Source: G963676655 sp963678305 (GTDB lineage Bacteria > Verrucomicrobiota > Lentisphaeria > Victivallales > Victivallaceae). From it: 64,000 nucleotides of DNA. The stretch spans positions 62,001 through 126,000 of the forward strand of contig CAXXVV010000016.1 of the NCBI GenBank assembly GCA_963678305.2. The letters run 5' to 3'. The stretch's first letter is position 1, and the number at the start of each line of letters is the position of its first letter. The position numbers and the translations under genes are program-made. The notes under the pieces are model-generated. The model was not told the origin of the DNA, made no database searches, and was given only the letters and a program-made list of their open reading frames with translations. Shown piece by piece: positions 27,701 through 34,602 of this stretch.

Positions 27701-28815
27701 GAACCGTGTCCATCGGAATACGAGGAATGAGCACCCAGGATGCCGGTGGCGGAATTTTTCCACCATCCCGGCGCAAGTCTCGTAAAATGGAAATTGTCCC
27801 AGTTGCAAGATTCCGCGAATTTTACCGGATTGTATTTTTCTGTTTCAGCCGTTCCGAGAGTTGGATTGTTGAGATTGCTTTGTCCAAGCCATTTCGCCAG
27901 ACTGACAATTAATTTCATCCCGTCGCTTTTGCGCCCTGACTCAGGATCTCCGGCGTTTTCGACTATGTGCGACCAAAATTTATTGCCGTAATTCTGGCCG
28001 GTGTAGATCACGTCAAGCGGCAGGCAGGCAACTCTTCCTTTGCCTAGAGCGCGGACCGCAACAATTGGCGGCGACGTTTTGTAGGTGCCGATATTGTTGG
28101 CGCTCGGAGTCTGCTGGTTGGAACAGGGATCGGAAAGAAAACTTTTCGCGGACTTTTCCCCGCGAATAACGACGGTCCATTCCGGGCCGTATTTCATTGC
28201 CGGAGTTCCGGCTGCCATGTGGTAACTGTGCAAAGGCAGCCACAACTGACGAACATGCTTGACGGCCGGATGAGAGACAATGTTTTCGGTATAAAAAAAC
28301 TGTTCCTTGTGATAGTTGGGTTTAATGTCGTTTGCAACCTGGTTTTTCAAGTCGAAAACTCCTTCATGAAGAATTTCCGCGTCAAATGGCTTAAATATTG
28401 TATTCCAATATTTTTCGTCCTGATCGTTGGCATAACGGACTGATTGCGGCAGCAATAGGATACTTCCGCCTGATTGTACGTATTTTTTCAACGTATTGCC
28501 AAATATTTCCGCCTTTCTTGTAATTTCCGGGGTCATGAGGTGTACACCTTCAGCACGGCCGCGTAACAAGATGACATTGTATTTTTTCAAATTTTCCAGC
28601 GAGGAAAGATTTTTATAATCAATCAAAAAAGAATTTATGCCGTTTTCTTTAAAAAATGTAGCGACTTTGCTGTATTTAGCATATTCAGCATTGTATTTAT
28701 GACCGTCAATTTGCGTTATTCCCATTCGTATTGAGTTTCCGGCTGCTGCCGCGAATACAAAAAATAATAACATGACTGACAGCTGTATTGACAACATATT
28801 TTTTCCTGATTTCAA
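24739..28815 (-). CDS. Giant secreted protein with GATase-like, degenerate PHP-like and CBM-like domains
   Basis: The chosen start is the TTG at 28815: AAGGAG lies 7 nt before it and it gives a clean signal peptide (IQLSVMLLFFVFAAAA). The 1358-residue product opens with a Rossmann/GATase-like domain (about 30-300; YNVILLRGRAEG, GGSILLLPQSV). A PHP-like domain near 355-470 has AHSSYSDGHGS, LSYIVFTDP and CPGVEFT. The usual TDH is TDP and the first His pair is incomplete, so metal catalysis is doubtful. Beta-rich parts follow, then a C-terminal jelly-roll starting NLLTNGSFEKGG, typical of carbohydrate-binding modules. It is the third gene of the cassette headed by the GntR-GH38 fusion. Overall function is unknown; surface glycan processing is inferred from context. 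Confidence 0.7.
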   Translation of the reverse strand: MKSGKNMLSIQLSVMLLFFVFAAAAGNSIRMGITQIDGHKYNAEYAKYSKVATFFKENGINSFLIDYKNLSSLENLKKYNVILLRGRAEGVHLMTPEITRKAEIFGNTLKKYVQSGGSILLLPQSVRYANDQDEKYWNTIFKPFDAEILHEGVFDLKNQVANDIKPNYHKEQFFYTENIVSHPAVKHVRQLWLPLHSYHMAAGTPAMKYGPEWTVVIRGEKSAKSFLSDPCSNQQTPSANNIGTYKTSPPIVAVRALGKGRVACLPLDVIYTGQNYGNKFWSHIVENAGDPESGRKSDGMKLIVSLAKWLGQSNLNNPTLGTAETEKYNPVKFAESCNWDNFHFTRLAPGWWKNSATGILGAHSSYSDGHGSVAEYVKAAKAAGLSYIVFTDPLELLTPQKLENLKSDCKKHSSESFYACPGVEFTDSAGIRWATWGERVVWPANTKKPVRGRPAKLWDEKNKIVLHYGAYAEILGNTPIAVIDYSLLRKNNAFPENMWWFFNIFPYAFDGNKLIADNTKELQFALRDLRYILPMPYTKIKAPGELVTAKKTALAGLGIAGRKENFAAAIKMLNSSFSRSYAEGVVNTAFVSCKGFVPVALRFHNNQMEQNWQYTRGAQRIRGRIDAFSEAGIREVKLLDPSNHDVIRRFLPAAGTKNFTKDFELVHDKQHWVIAEVTDCNGAKSYSNSVLLFCYKQGLFRCGDNLNILGPLGMYWHPDRNQAMHFNKDFRNAELLSIQGWDRGGPDCPGPIARPCSWVNIQGVGEYPPPASREVILGKRMDVKLGSYNIQIVDMKMDNLMEKFDNPKRPGPSFATISRKIADNEYFERFDRMISPMDRMDHFIAWNHRRYAEGIKNYKGDYMWHEGYFKFKKDVVLQGSVPIPLGWITMPFNPKKGWGNVLVVKNGDQAAVVTEAKQQDQRIRKSGRIGGGGYISIVNNPIGYIGILVPRDYEMCYKAAVPGRLYVGIGRDGQKIKAGTILKYAFIAANITDDRSKTGEKMAELSRAFNLDGKGPGYPITVKTGKLLNPSYFLTIHAQNNEAVFTAGPQSAIGIDLPIKVQGVQDNGCAAIYSSNRPWFRFVSVLRDTAYFQEPVDRKNTIWAGNVFVAENNSIKLTLVNDGITGTRKPFLEIHNPTDVEITTKITSPPATPEFGGKDFTVKIPAGSSVIKELKSKIKRNLLTNGSFEKGGGILKVHRDLLIKKGFILDFKNADWPAQWQVNNSTQPCKVSLGNGPDAQNGSRYIKVAAGPHSVHINPSHKPFPGDRRYQCTFFARGTPFKKAGSIYPAKVRFSVYTFKMPAGKWYGGKQYKTFELSKDWKEFSFETTRFKADDGIIPAIELTGNCDLDNVIFTEIE

Positions 28816-29134
28816 TTCAATTCTCCTTCTAGTGTCCAGTTGCATGATAAATTTAATCCCAAGTCTGGTTGTTTTATGACTTTTCTTCATCAAATAAAGT
28901 TTACATAACGCTGCTATGCCGTATTTTATTTTGAAACCGCCAAAAAATTCCGGCGACTTAAATTAGATATTACCTGAAACCGAACACTGGTATTGTTGAG
29001 CGTCATGTAAAACATGGCGCAATGGTTATTTTTGATATTTTTATAGATTTACTTAATTCACCGGACCGCAATCTGCGGACATGGTTATCCCGGTCTTTTT
29101 TCTTCATGCAATTCATTATCGTTTAGTCAGTTTT
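28816..29134. other. Gene-free stretch between pseudopilin and giant gene
   Basis: Apart from the ribosome site AAGGAG next to the TTG start, this 319-nt AT-rich stretch shows no credible coding frame, hairpin with T-run or promoter. A separate promoter for the giant gene may exist but could not be picked out. Confidence 0.4.
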
Positions 29135-29935
29135 TCAGAAAAACCACGGTGTCGCTGTCGGATTGCCGAATGGCTTTGACCAGAATGAACTGAGATCAGG
29201 ATAAGAAAGAGATGGACTTTCCTGATAATGATTTCTCAAGGCGTTGAATGAGTAACTTTTTGCATTGCCCCCGAGCGACAGCCAGTTGAATTGGGTATTG
29301 CTATGACGAAAGTCAACCACGGAAAATCCATCGCCGTAATCGTCACGGGGTTCTGCATTGGCTGCGTAGGATACGGTATATGGATCCTCCATACCGTATT
29401 TCATCCCGTTTTTAAAGCCGGCTGTATCCGCAAGCACCATGGTTCTGGTCGGAGCTTTGGATCGACTGACTTTCCGGCGGATCGAGCTGAGGTTGTTGGT
29501 TGCCGGTGAAATAAAACTGTTTTGTCCATAGCTGACCCCTTTTTGGCTCCCGCTCAAAAAATAACGACGATCGGAAGCGCACAAAAACGGATTCGATTTT
29601 CTCATTCTCCGGACTGTATCACCATTTTTAATCCCAACATACGGAGTAATGCAGTCGTACCACCACCCTACTGCACCTTCGCAACCGCCCTGTCCAGCCA
29701 AAAAACAAGCCGGCAGCCAATCCTCGTAATCGTTTTCGTACATAGCGTAACTTGTTCCCAGTTGTTTCATGTTGTTTATACAGCTGATAGCCTTTGCTTT
29801 GTCACGGGCTTGATTTAATGCCGGCAGTAACATTGAGGCAAGGATTGCAATGATAGCTATTACTACAAGTAATTCAATTAGTGTAAATGCTCGGATTTCC
29901 TGCGAACATTTAAGGTTGTTCAAACTTTTCTTCAT
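29135..29935 (-). CDS. Pseudopilin-like protein
   Basis: The 266-residue product has a 16-residue leader and then FTLIELLVVIAIIAILAS with Ala at -1 and Glu at +5. The tail has a loose form of H-x9-DG (HSNTQFNWLS then LGG). A strong ribosome site (GGAGG, 5 nt spacing) precedes the ATG. It follows the GntR-GH38 fusion gene by 60 nt and precedes the giant gene at 28815, giving the same order as the cassettes at 10.7 kb and 58.7 kb. Predicted inner-membrane component of a secretion pseudopilus. Confidence 0.85.
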   Translation of the reverse strand: MKKSLNNLKCSQEIRAFTLIELLVVIAIIAILASMLLPALNQARDKAKAISCINNMKQLGTSYAMYENDYEDWLPACFLAGQGGCEGAVGWWYDCITPYVGIKNGDTVRRMRKSNPFLCASDRRYFLSGSQKGVSYGQNSFISPATNNLSSIRRKVSRSKAPTRTMVLADTAGFKNGMKYGMEDPYTVSYAANAEPRDDYGDGFSVVDFRHSNTQFNWLSLGGNAKSYSFNALRNHYQESPSLSYPDLSSFWSKPFGNPTATPWFF

Positions 29936-29995
29936 ATTTACCTCCAGCTGTTTTTTACATTTGTGATTGTTTGCGAGTTAATTATGCCGTTACAC

Positions 29996-32722
29996 TTATT
30001 TGTTTTGATTATTTTTCAGATGTTTCAATATTAATGTCTTAATTTCATGTGGTTTAAAATACAATTCATTATGAGGACACGGTTGTTCAATATCAAGATC
30101 AAAATTGGTTTCATACGCTTTGAAGTTTCCCTGAAGTCTTATTTTAGCGGCCCGTCCGAGAGTTTCATAAAGACGTACGACAAGCGCGTTATCTGACTTG
30201 TAAACAGATGAAATTTGAATGTTGTCCGCGTCATACTTAAGTAGAGAACAGGGATTAACCGGTTTTTCGCCGGAATTTGAAATATGGACAATCGGATTAC
30301 GGTTAAGTTCGGTACCCAATCTAACCGCCTTGCCGGTTTCAGACGGATGATGGGCGCAAAAAGCGAAGTCGTATTCGTGTGTGCCGTTGTCAAAAGAGCC
30401 AGGTTGCGGAGTCATCATCCCGTCCGCACATTTAGTGCCGCTGCGAATCAGACTGACAAATATATTTTTTCCGACCAGTTGATGTCCGGGAGTCCCGGTA
30501 TTAGCGACGGAAAGAGCGGCCTCGGTGTCGCTATAGCTGACCCAGTTAAGAGTCGGCCAGTCTCCTGAAGCATGCTGGTAGTCAAAACTGTTTAAGGCGA
30601 CAGCAGTATCTTCGTATTCGTAAGGCACCTCGAAATAGGGTTTACGGACAATTGATCCAAACGGAATCTCATACGTTGCGGTTGAGGATTTTGGATTGAG
30701 TTCAACCGGGAAGCGAATTTGTATTTTTGTGTCCTTTCCCTGCCAGTTAAGAGTCAGCTTCAGTTTAAAATAATTATGATGCTTCGGGAAGAAATACTCT
30801 TTTCTAAAAGAGAGGCTTTTAAATCCCGGCCAATAGTCGCCAAGGTTACCCATTTCAGGAGTTTTTCCTGGTTTGACTTCGCCTTCTGTGACAACTTTGA
30901 AGAACAGTTCGCCTTCAACTGCTTCAATGATTGTTTCTTTCTGGTATTCTGACCCGTAAGTTATACTAAGTGCGTGTTCCGACCACATTGATCCGTTTTC
31001 TCTACGAAAAATAATTTCTCCAAAATTATCGCCGGGAACATTCTTTCGGGTAAGGATAGATTTTATCCGTGCTTTACCGTCCTTGAAATAAGCTTCATAA
31101 TGATCCGTATGCAATGAGAAATTTTTCGGGTTGCGGATACTTTCCGCTTGTTCATTATCAGGCTTTTTCAGCGTAAACCCGGTAAGCCCCAGGGGATGTA
31201 ATCCAGCTTCAAAATAGACGTTTCCATTATCAATCTGATATGGTACGGATTCAGGAACCAGGTCGTATTTGTTTTCATAAGAAATGATCTGCTTGCCTGC
31301 AAACGGATTCGGATTGAAAACCGTCATGCCGTCGCCGGAAAGCTTTTTCATGGCAATATCTATTTTCTGTTCACAGATAGCGGCAATATAAGCAAATTTC
31401 TCATTGATAGCCAAATTAGCTTTATCCGTGTGACAGCCGGCTGCGGCATCATGGAACTGTGTCAGAAACAGTTCGCGCCAGACAGCGTCATATTCATCAT
31501 TTGCGCCCGAGAAGGCGGAAAGCGCTTCCGCGGTAAACAGCAGGTTCTCTGCTTTCCTGATATTTTGTTTAACTCCGATTCTGGTGGTATAGCATCCGGT
31601 AAAAACAGGATTGATTTCTCCGGTAAACGTAGAGAGTTCATCTGCTTTTAGCCTGTCAACGAATTCTTGTACTTTGCCGAACTCTATCGGTTGTCCGCCT
31701 TCGCGATTTACCGCATCAAGAATCCAGAAAAAGTCTTCTTCCAGAATTTTTTCTTCCGTCATGTATACGGCGAGAGCATCTCCGCTTCGATGTTTCAGGC
31801 TTGAAATTGTCTGGCTGAGTCTTATTGCCGGGGGATAGACGACAGGAACGTTGAAGGCGTAGGAAGAGTGGTCGATAAAGCTGGTGGCGGAGGTGACTAT
31901 TACTTCAGATCCATTAAGGCCGCGCCATATAAAATTTTTCTGGTTTGTTAATTCTTCCGGGACCGAAGGAAGTCGTCCGCCGAATATATAACGATAACCG
32001 GCTTTTTCAAGTATCTGAGGCAGTTGGGCGTTCATGCCGAAGGCGTCATTCATGCTTGCAATATTGGGAATTACGCCGAATGTTTCTTTGAAATACCGGC
32101 GCCCCTCTAGCAAATTACGCACATATGATTCGCCTGAACAAAGGTTGCAGTCGGAAATACTGAATTCGCCGAATATTTCAAGGTTGCCGGATTTAACGTA
32201 TTTTTGAAATGTCTCGAGCTTGTCGGGATTTTTATCCAGATACATCCGGATAACTTCAGATTGATCAAAGAAAAAATGCAGTTGCGGATATTTTTCAAAA
32301 TATCCAATCACTTTATTTATTTGTTCTTCGCGTATTGCAGCGTATCCTTCATATGTCTTATTCCAGACCAGATCAGAGTGATGATGTGCGGTCAGGATGA
32401 TTTTGCCGGCTTCCGGTTGCTCTGTTGACTGCGGTTCATGCTCTCGATGGACCGGGAGGGAGCTTGTTTTCCTGACGAAAAAACCGCTTGCGCCGCAACA
32501 TTCGATCATTCCATCGTCAACCAGTTCTTTTAAAGCGCTTTGTATGACTGAAATGCTTGATCCAAAATGACTTGACATGTTTCTTATGGTTTCAAGACGG
32601 TCTCCGGGTTTGAGAGATCCTCCCCGGATGCATTTTCTTATCTCATTTATAACCTGTTGACGCTTTGTCGGCTTTGCTTTAAGTATCTTCATATCTTCTG
32701 AATTTTCTTTCATTAGTTCCAT
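29996..32722 (-). CDS. GntR DNA-binding domain fused to a GH38 alpha-mannosidase
   Basis: Residues about 15-85 are a GntR winged helix (RQQVINEIRKCIRGGSLKPG, then SHFGSSISVIQSALKELVDDG). A short linker leads to a full GH38 module from about residue 106 to 908. The GH38 metal and catalytic positions are present. HHHSDLVW supplies H115 and D117, SMNDAFGM supplies nucleophile D226 (FGH has become FGM), and QFHDAAAGCHTD near 424 supplies the last zinc ligand. No signal peptide exists, as needed for a regulator. It appears to be a one-component regulator whose sensor is a glycosidase, or a mannosidase tethered to its own promoter. The start is uncertain: ATGs at 32722, 32713 and 32692 are in frame and none has a good Shine-Dalgarno. 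It heads the pseudopilin/giant-gene cassette. Confidence 0.85.
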   Translation of the reverse strand: MELMKENSEDMKILKAKPTKRQQVINEIRKCIRGGSLKPGDRLETIRNMSSHFGSSISVIQSALKELVDDGMIECCGASGFFVRKTSSLPVHREHEPQSTEQPEAGKIILTAHHHSDLVWNKTYEGYAAIREEQINKVIGYFEKYPQLHFFFDQSEVIRMYLDKNPDKLETFQKYVKSGNLEIFGEFSISDCNLCSGESYVRNLLEGRRYFKETFGVIPNIASMNDAFGMNAQLPQILEKAGYRYIFGGRLPSVPEELTNQKNFIWRGLNGSEVIVTSATSFIDHSSYAFNVPVVYPPAIRLSQTISSLKHRSGDALAVYMTEEKILEEDFFWILDAVNREGGQPIEFGKVQEFVDRLKADELSTFTGEINPVFTGCYTTRIGVKQNIRKAENLLFTAEALSAFSGANDEYDAVWRELFLTQFHDAAAGCHTDKANLAINEKFAYIAAICEQKIDIAMKKLSGDGMTVFNPNPFAGKQIISYENKYDLVPESVPYQIDNGNVYFEAGLHPLGLTGFTLKKPDNEQAESIRNPKNFSLHTDHYEAYFKDGKARIKSILTRKNVPGDNFGEIIFRRENGSMWSEHALSITYGSEYQKETIIEAVEGELFFKVVTEGEVKPGKTPEMGNLGDYWPGFKSLSFRKEYFFPKHHNYFKLKLTLNWQGKDTKIQIRFPVELNPKSSTATYEIPFGSIVRKPYFEVPYEYEDTAVALNSFDYQHASGDWPTLNWVSYSDTEAALSVANTGTPGHQLVGKNIFVSLIRSGTKCADGMMTPQPGSFDNGTHEYDFAFCAHHPSETGKAVRLGTELNRNPIVHISNSGEKPVNPCSLLKYDADNIQISSVYKSDNALVVRLYETLGRAAKIRLQGNFKAYETNFDLDIEQPCPHNELYFKPHEIKTLILKHLKNNQNK

Positions 32723-32757
32723 GGATAATTAGAAAAAGTTTATCATTTTCCTTCTCT

Positions 32758-32786
32758 ATTATATAACATGAATCAATAAAAATCAA
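32758..32786 (-). promoter_or_regulatory. Sigma70-like promoter for the GntR-GH38 cassette
   Basis: On the minus strand TTGATT (32786-32781), a 17-nt spacer and a consensus TATAAT (32763-32758), 35-70 nt before the possible start codons. Confidence 0.65.
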
Positions 32787-32794
32787 TACCTGAT

Positions 32795-32824
32795 AATACA
32801 AAATAATACAAAAAAATACAAACG
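32795..32824. promoter_or_regulatory. Three 10-bp-phased AATACAAA repeats upstream of the -35 box
   Basis: AATACA recurs at 32795, 32805 and 32815, exactly one helical turn apart, reading TTTGTATT on the transcribed strand and ending 9 bp from the -35 box. A tandem array on one face upstream of -35 is the usual place for an activator. The GntR-GH38 protein is a candidate binder; inferred. Confidence 0.4.
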
Positions 32825-32906
32825 GGAGATAGGTTATCCGGGGTGTGTAAAATGTCAAGCAGCTATTTTGCGGGATAAGTATACCGGCGGTCCCGCGTAT
32901 TTCGGT

Positions 32907-33845
32907 TTACTCGATATTTTCCGGTATGCGGTCGAACTCTCTTGAGCGTTGCAGGTATTGATCAAGGGTTTCAATCTCAAACTCGGTAATCAAGCCATCA
33001 ATGCTTCTGTCCTGACAGTTGCTTGTTACCAGAACCGCCCCCAGGTGTCCCGGATCGGAAATATCGACGTTTCGGCAATATTTAGCTTTTAAAGCTGCAA
33101 GTTTTTCCCAGTTGCCGTCAAGATGGACCAGTTTGCAGTCCAGATTGACGGTATGGGTAATATGCTTGAAATAGTTGGTCGAACTTGCCAGTATCCGACC
33201 GTCAGGTGAAATTATCTGGCACGGCAGATTAACGACCGCTCCGACGAAATGCGCCTGGCAGTCATAGGCCCAGCAAGCTTGTCGCAACCCGCCGTGGTAT
33301 TCAGATGAAAACAGGATCAGGTCCGGTTTTATTTCGGCTGTCCGGGCTTTTAAGTCATCGAAGTTCAGGTCGAAGCAGATAGCGCAGGCAACCTTGCCGA
33401 AATCGGTTTCGATTAATGGCGTGTCTTTGCCTGAACGCACATTTCTTTCGGTTATTTCTTGAATCACCGGGAAATTTTTATTGTAGATTCCGATTACTTC
33501 TCCATTCCGGTTGATTATCTGACTGGAGTTGCGTCTGGTGCCGTCCGGCATATCCCGGTAGGCGGAATAACAGATATTGCAGTTATGTTTTCTGGCTTGA
33601 GTCTGAAAGAATTCTTTTAACTGGTCGCCTCGCTCCTTGTAGTATGCGAACAGTTTTTCCGGCGGCAGGCCGGTAATGATGTCGCAAGTTTCCGGAAGGA
33701 CGATTAAATCCGGCTTGTCCGGCCACGCTTTTTGCAGTTGTCCGTTCCAGAAGTTGATCATGTAATCTACTTTGTCGGCACTTTTCACATCGCTGTATTG
33801 CGGGTGCGGGGGGCCGAAGGTGCTGATAGTAACGTATCTGGCCAT
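32907..33845 (-). CDS. Carbon-nitrogen hydrolase (nitrilase superfamily)
   Basis: The protein (312 residues) has the complete Glu-Lys-Cys triad of the nitrilase superfamily. E52 lies in LIVLPETCD, K123 in IYNKNFPV and C157 in VACAICFDLNF. It hydrolyses an amide or nitrile bond, most likely in the cytoplasm; amidase or N-carbamoylase activity is commoner in the family than true nitrilase. It lies 36 nt behind the remains of a second nitrilase gene on the same strand, pointing to a former tandem pair. Specific substrate unknown. Confidence 0.85.
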   Translation of the reverse strand: MARYVTISTFGPPHPQYSDVKSADKVDYMINFWNGQLQKAWPDKPDLIVLPETCDIITGLPPEKLFAYYKERGDQLKEFFQTQARKHNCNICYSAYRDMPDGTRRNSSQIINRNGEVIGIYNKNFPVIQEITERNVRSGKDTPLIETDFGKVACAICFDLNFDDLKARTAEIKPDLILFSSEYHGGLRQACWAYDCQAHFVGAVVNLPCQIISPDGRILASSTNYFKHITHTVNLDCKLVHLDGNWEKLAALKAKYCRNVDISDPGHLGAVLVTSNCQDRSIDGLITEFEIETLDQYLQRSREFDRIPENIE

Positions 33846-33881
33846 TATTGATTCCTTTATGTTTTATGCAAAGACTGTTTT

Positions 33882-34195
33882 TTATTCAAACCGGACAATT
33901 TTTATGTTCTGCTCTTTGCCGGTTGGCTGACTTAACATTTTATATAATTCCGGACGCGGGAGGTAATCCATCTGCGACCGATGCATTTGTGCAATAAATC
34001 CATATCCGGTGCCGCGCAGTCCACCCGTTTCTGATTTCTGACATGCCGGTGGCCTGTAATGCACATTTCAGGGAAAATGATCAGTTCCACTTTCTGTTCC
34101 GTCGCGTTTACACAAAAATCGTGGATTCTGGTTGGATCATATGTTTTGTCTTCAGAAGCGTGATTAAATTGAACAGACGCGGCTTTAACTTTCAT
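33882..34195 (-). pseudogene. Nitrilase-family pseudogene with large internal deletion
   Basis: The start (ATG at 34195) encodes a normal nitrilase N-terminus with the first catalytic residue in ELIIFPEMCITGH. After about 60 residues the frame shifts. In another frame the last 40 codons before the stop at 33882 read like a nitrilase C-terminus (PRPELYKMLSQPTGKE, matching the usual RRPELY...P ending). About 200 residues including the Lys and Cys of the triad are missing. I read this as a deletion plus frameshift in a former full-length gene next to the intact paralogue at 32907. Confidence 0.65.
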
Positions 34196-34354
34196 TATAC
34201 GATCTTTTTAAATTAATTCTTATTTCCTTGCGTCCTCAATGTTTTGGACTCTGTTGTGTTGCATGGATACCTGGATATACTAATGCTTGAAGCCGGCTTT
34301 TGCAACTTCCGTTTATGCATTTTCATCCTTTTGCCTGTCGAGTCACGTAAAATC

Positions 34355-34375
34355 ATAATAATCGCTACGTTTGAC
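34355..34375 (+). repeat. Interspersed intergenic 21-bp motif, copy 1
   Basis: AATAATCGCTACGTTTGAC differs at one base from the motif at 38866-38886; related forms occur at 46995, 47041 and 58609 in the opposite orientation. All copies lie in gaps upstream of catabolic or regulatory genes. Confidence 0.5.
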
Positions 34376-34534
34376 TTTTGTTTTGTTGTAAGTACCTTGC
34401 GGTTAAGTGTTTGTTTTTCTTGCTTTTTTGATTTTTTTTGGTGTCTCAGTTCTGACTTTCGCTTATCGAATCCTTACTTGTGTTGTCTATTATCGTTATT
34501 GATTAATAAAAGTGTAATTTTCTCCGAGTAGATA

Positions 34535-34563
34535 TTGACATGTGAATAAAGCGATGATAAATT
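34535..34563 (+). promoter_or_regulatory. Sigma70-like promoter of the esterase-GntR-SGNH operon
   Basis: TTGACA (34535-34540), 17-nt spacer, TAAATT (34558-34563), 40 nt before the ATG of the esterase gene. The operator palindrome overlaps the -10 box. Confidence 0.55.
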
Positions 34564-34572
34564 GTATACAAT
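34561..34572. promoter_or_regulatory. Perfect palindrome ATTGTATACAAT, candidate FCD-GntR operator
   Basis: TTGTATACAA is the core of operators bound by FadR/FCD-type GntR proteins (for example the Bacillus gluconate operator). It covers the -10 region of an operon that itself encodes such a regulator at 36264, so autoregulation is likely. Confidence 0.65.
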
Positions 34573-34602
34573 ATACAATAATCATTTAGAAAGAAACATA
34601 TT

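Larger units (their letters stand above)
34196..34602. other. Divergent gene-free region with repeat, promoter and operator
   Basis: This 407-nt AT-rich gap separates the nitrilase remnants from the esterase operon. It contains a copy of an interspersed 21-bp repeat and, at its right end, the operon promoter and palindrome. A 95-codon open frame at 34244-34531 has no ribosome site and looks like chance. Confidence 0.6.

Noticed and set aside
28816..28893. Longer ATG-initiated N-terminus for the giant minus-strand gene
   Set aside because: It would put about 26 charged residues before the signal peptide and bury the AAGGAG ribosome site inside the frame.
32870..32896. GCGGGA...TCCCGC inverted repeat after the nitrilase gene as a terminator
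   Set aside because: 15-nt loop and A-rich, not T-rich, sequence after the stem in the direction of transcription.
34244..34531. 95-codon open frame upstream of the esterase operon
   Set aside because: No ribosome site, hydrophobic low-complexity product, and it covers the repeat and promoter region.
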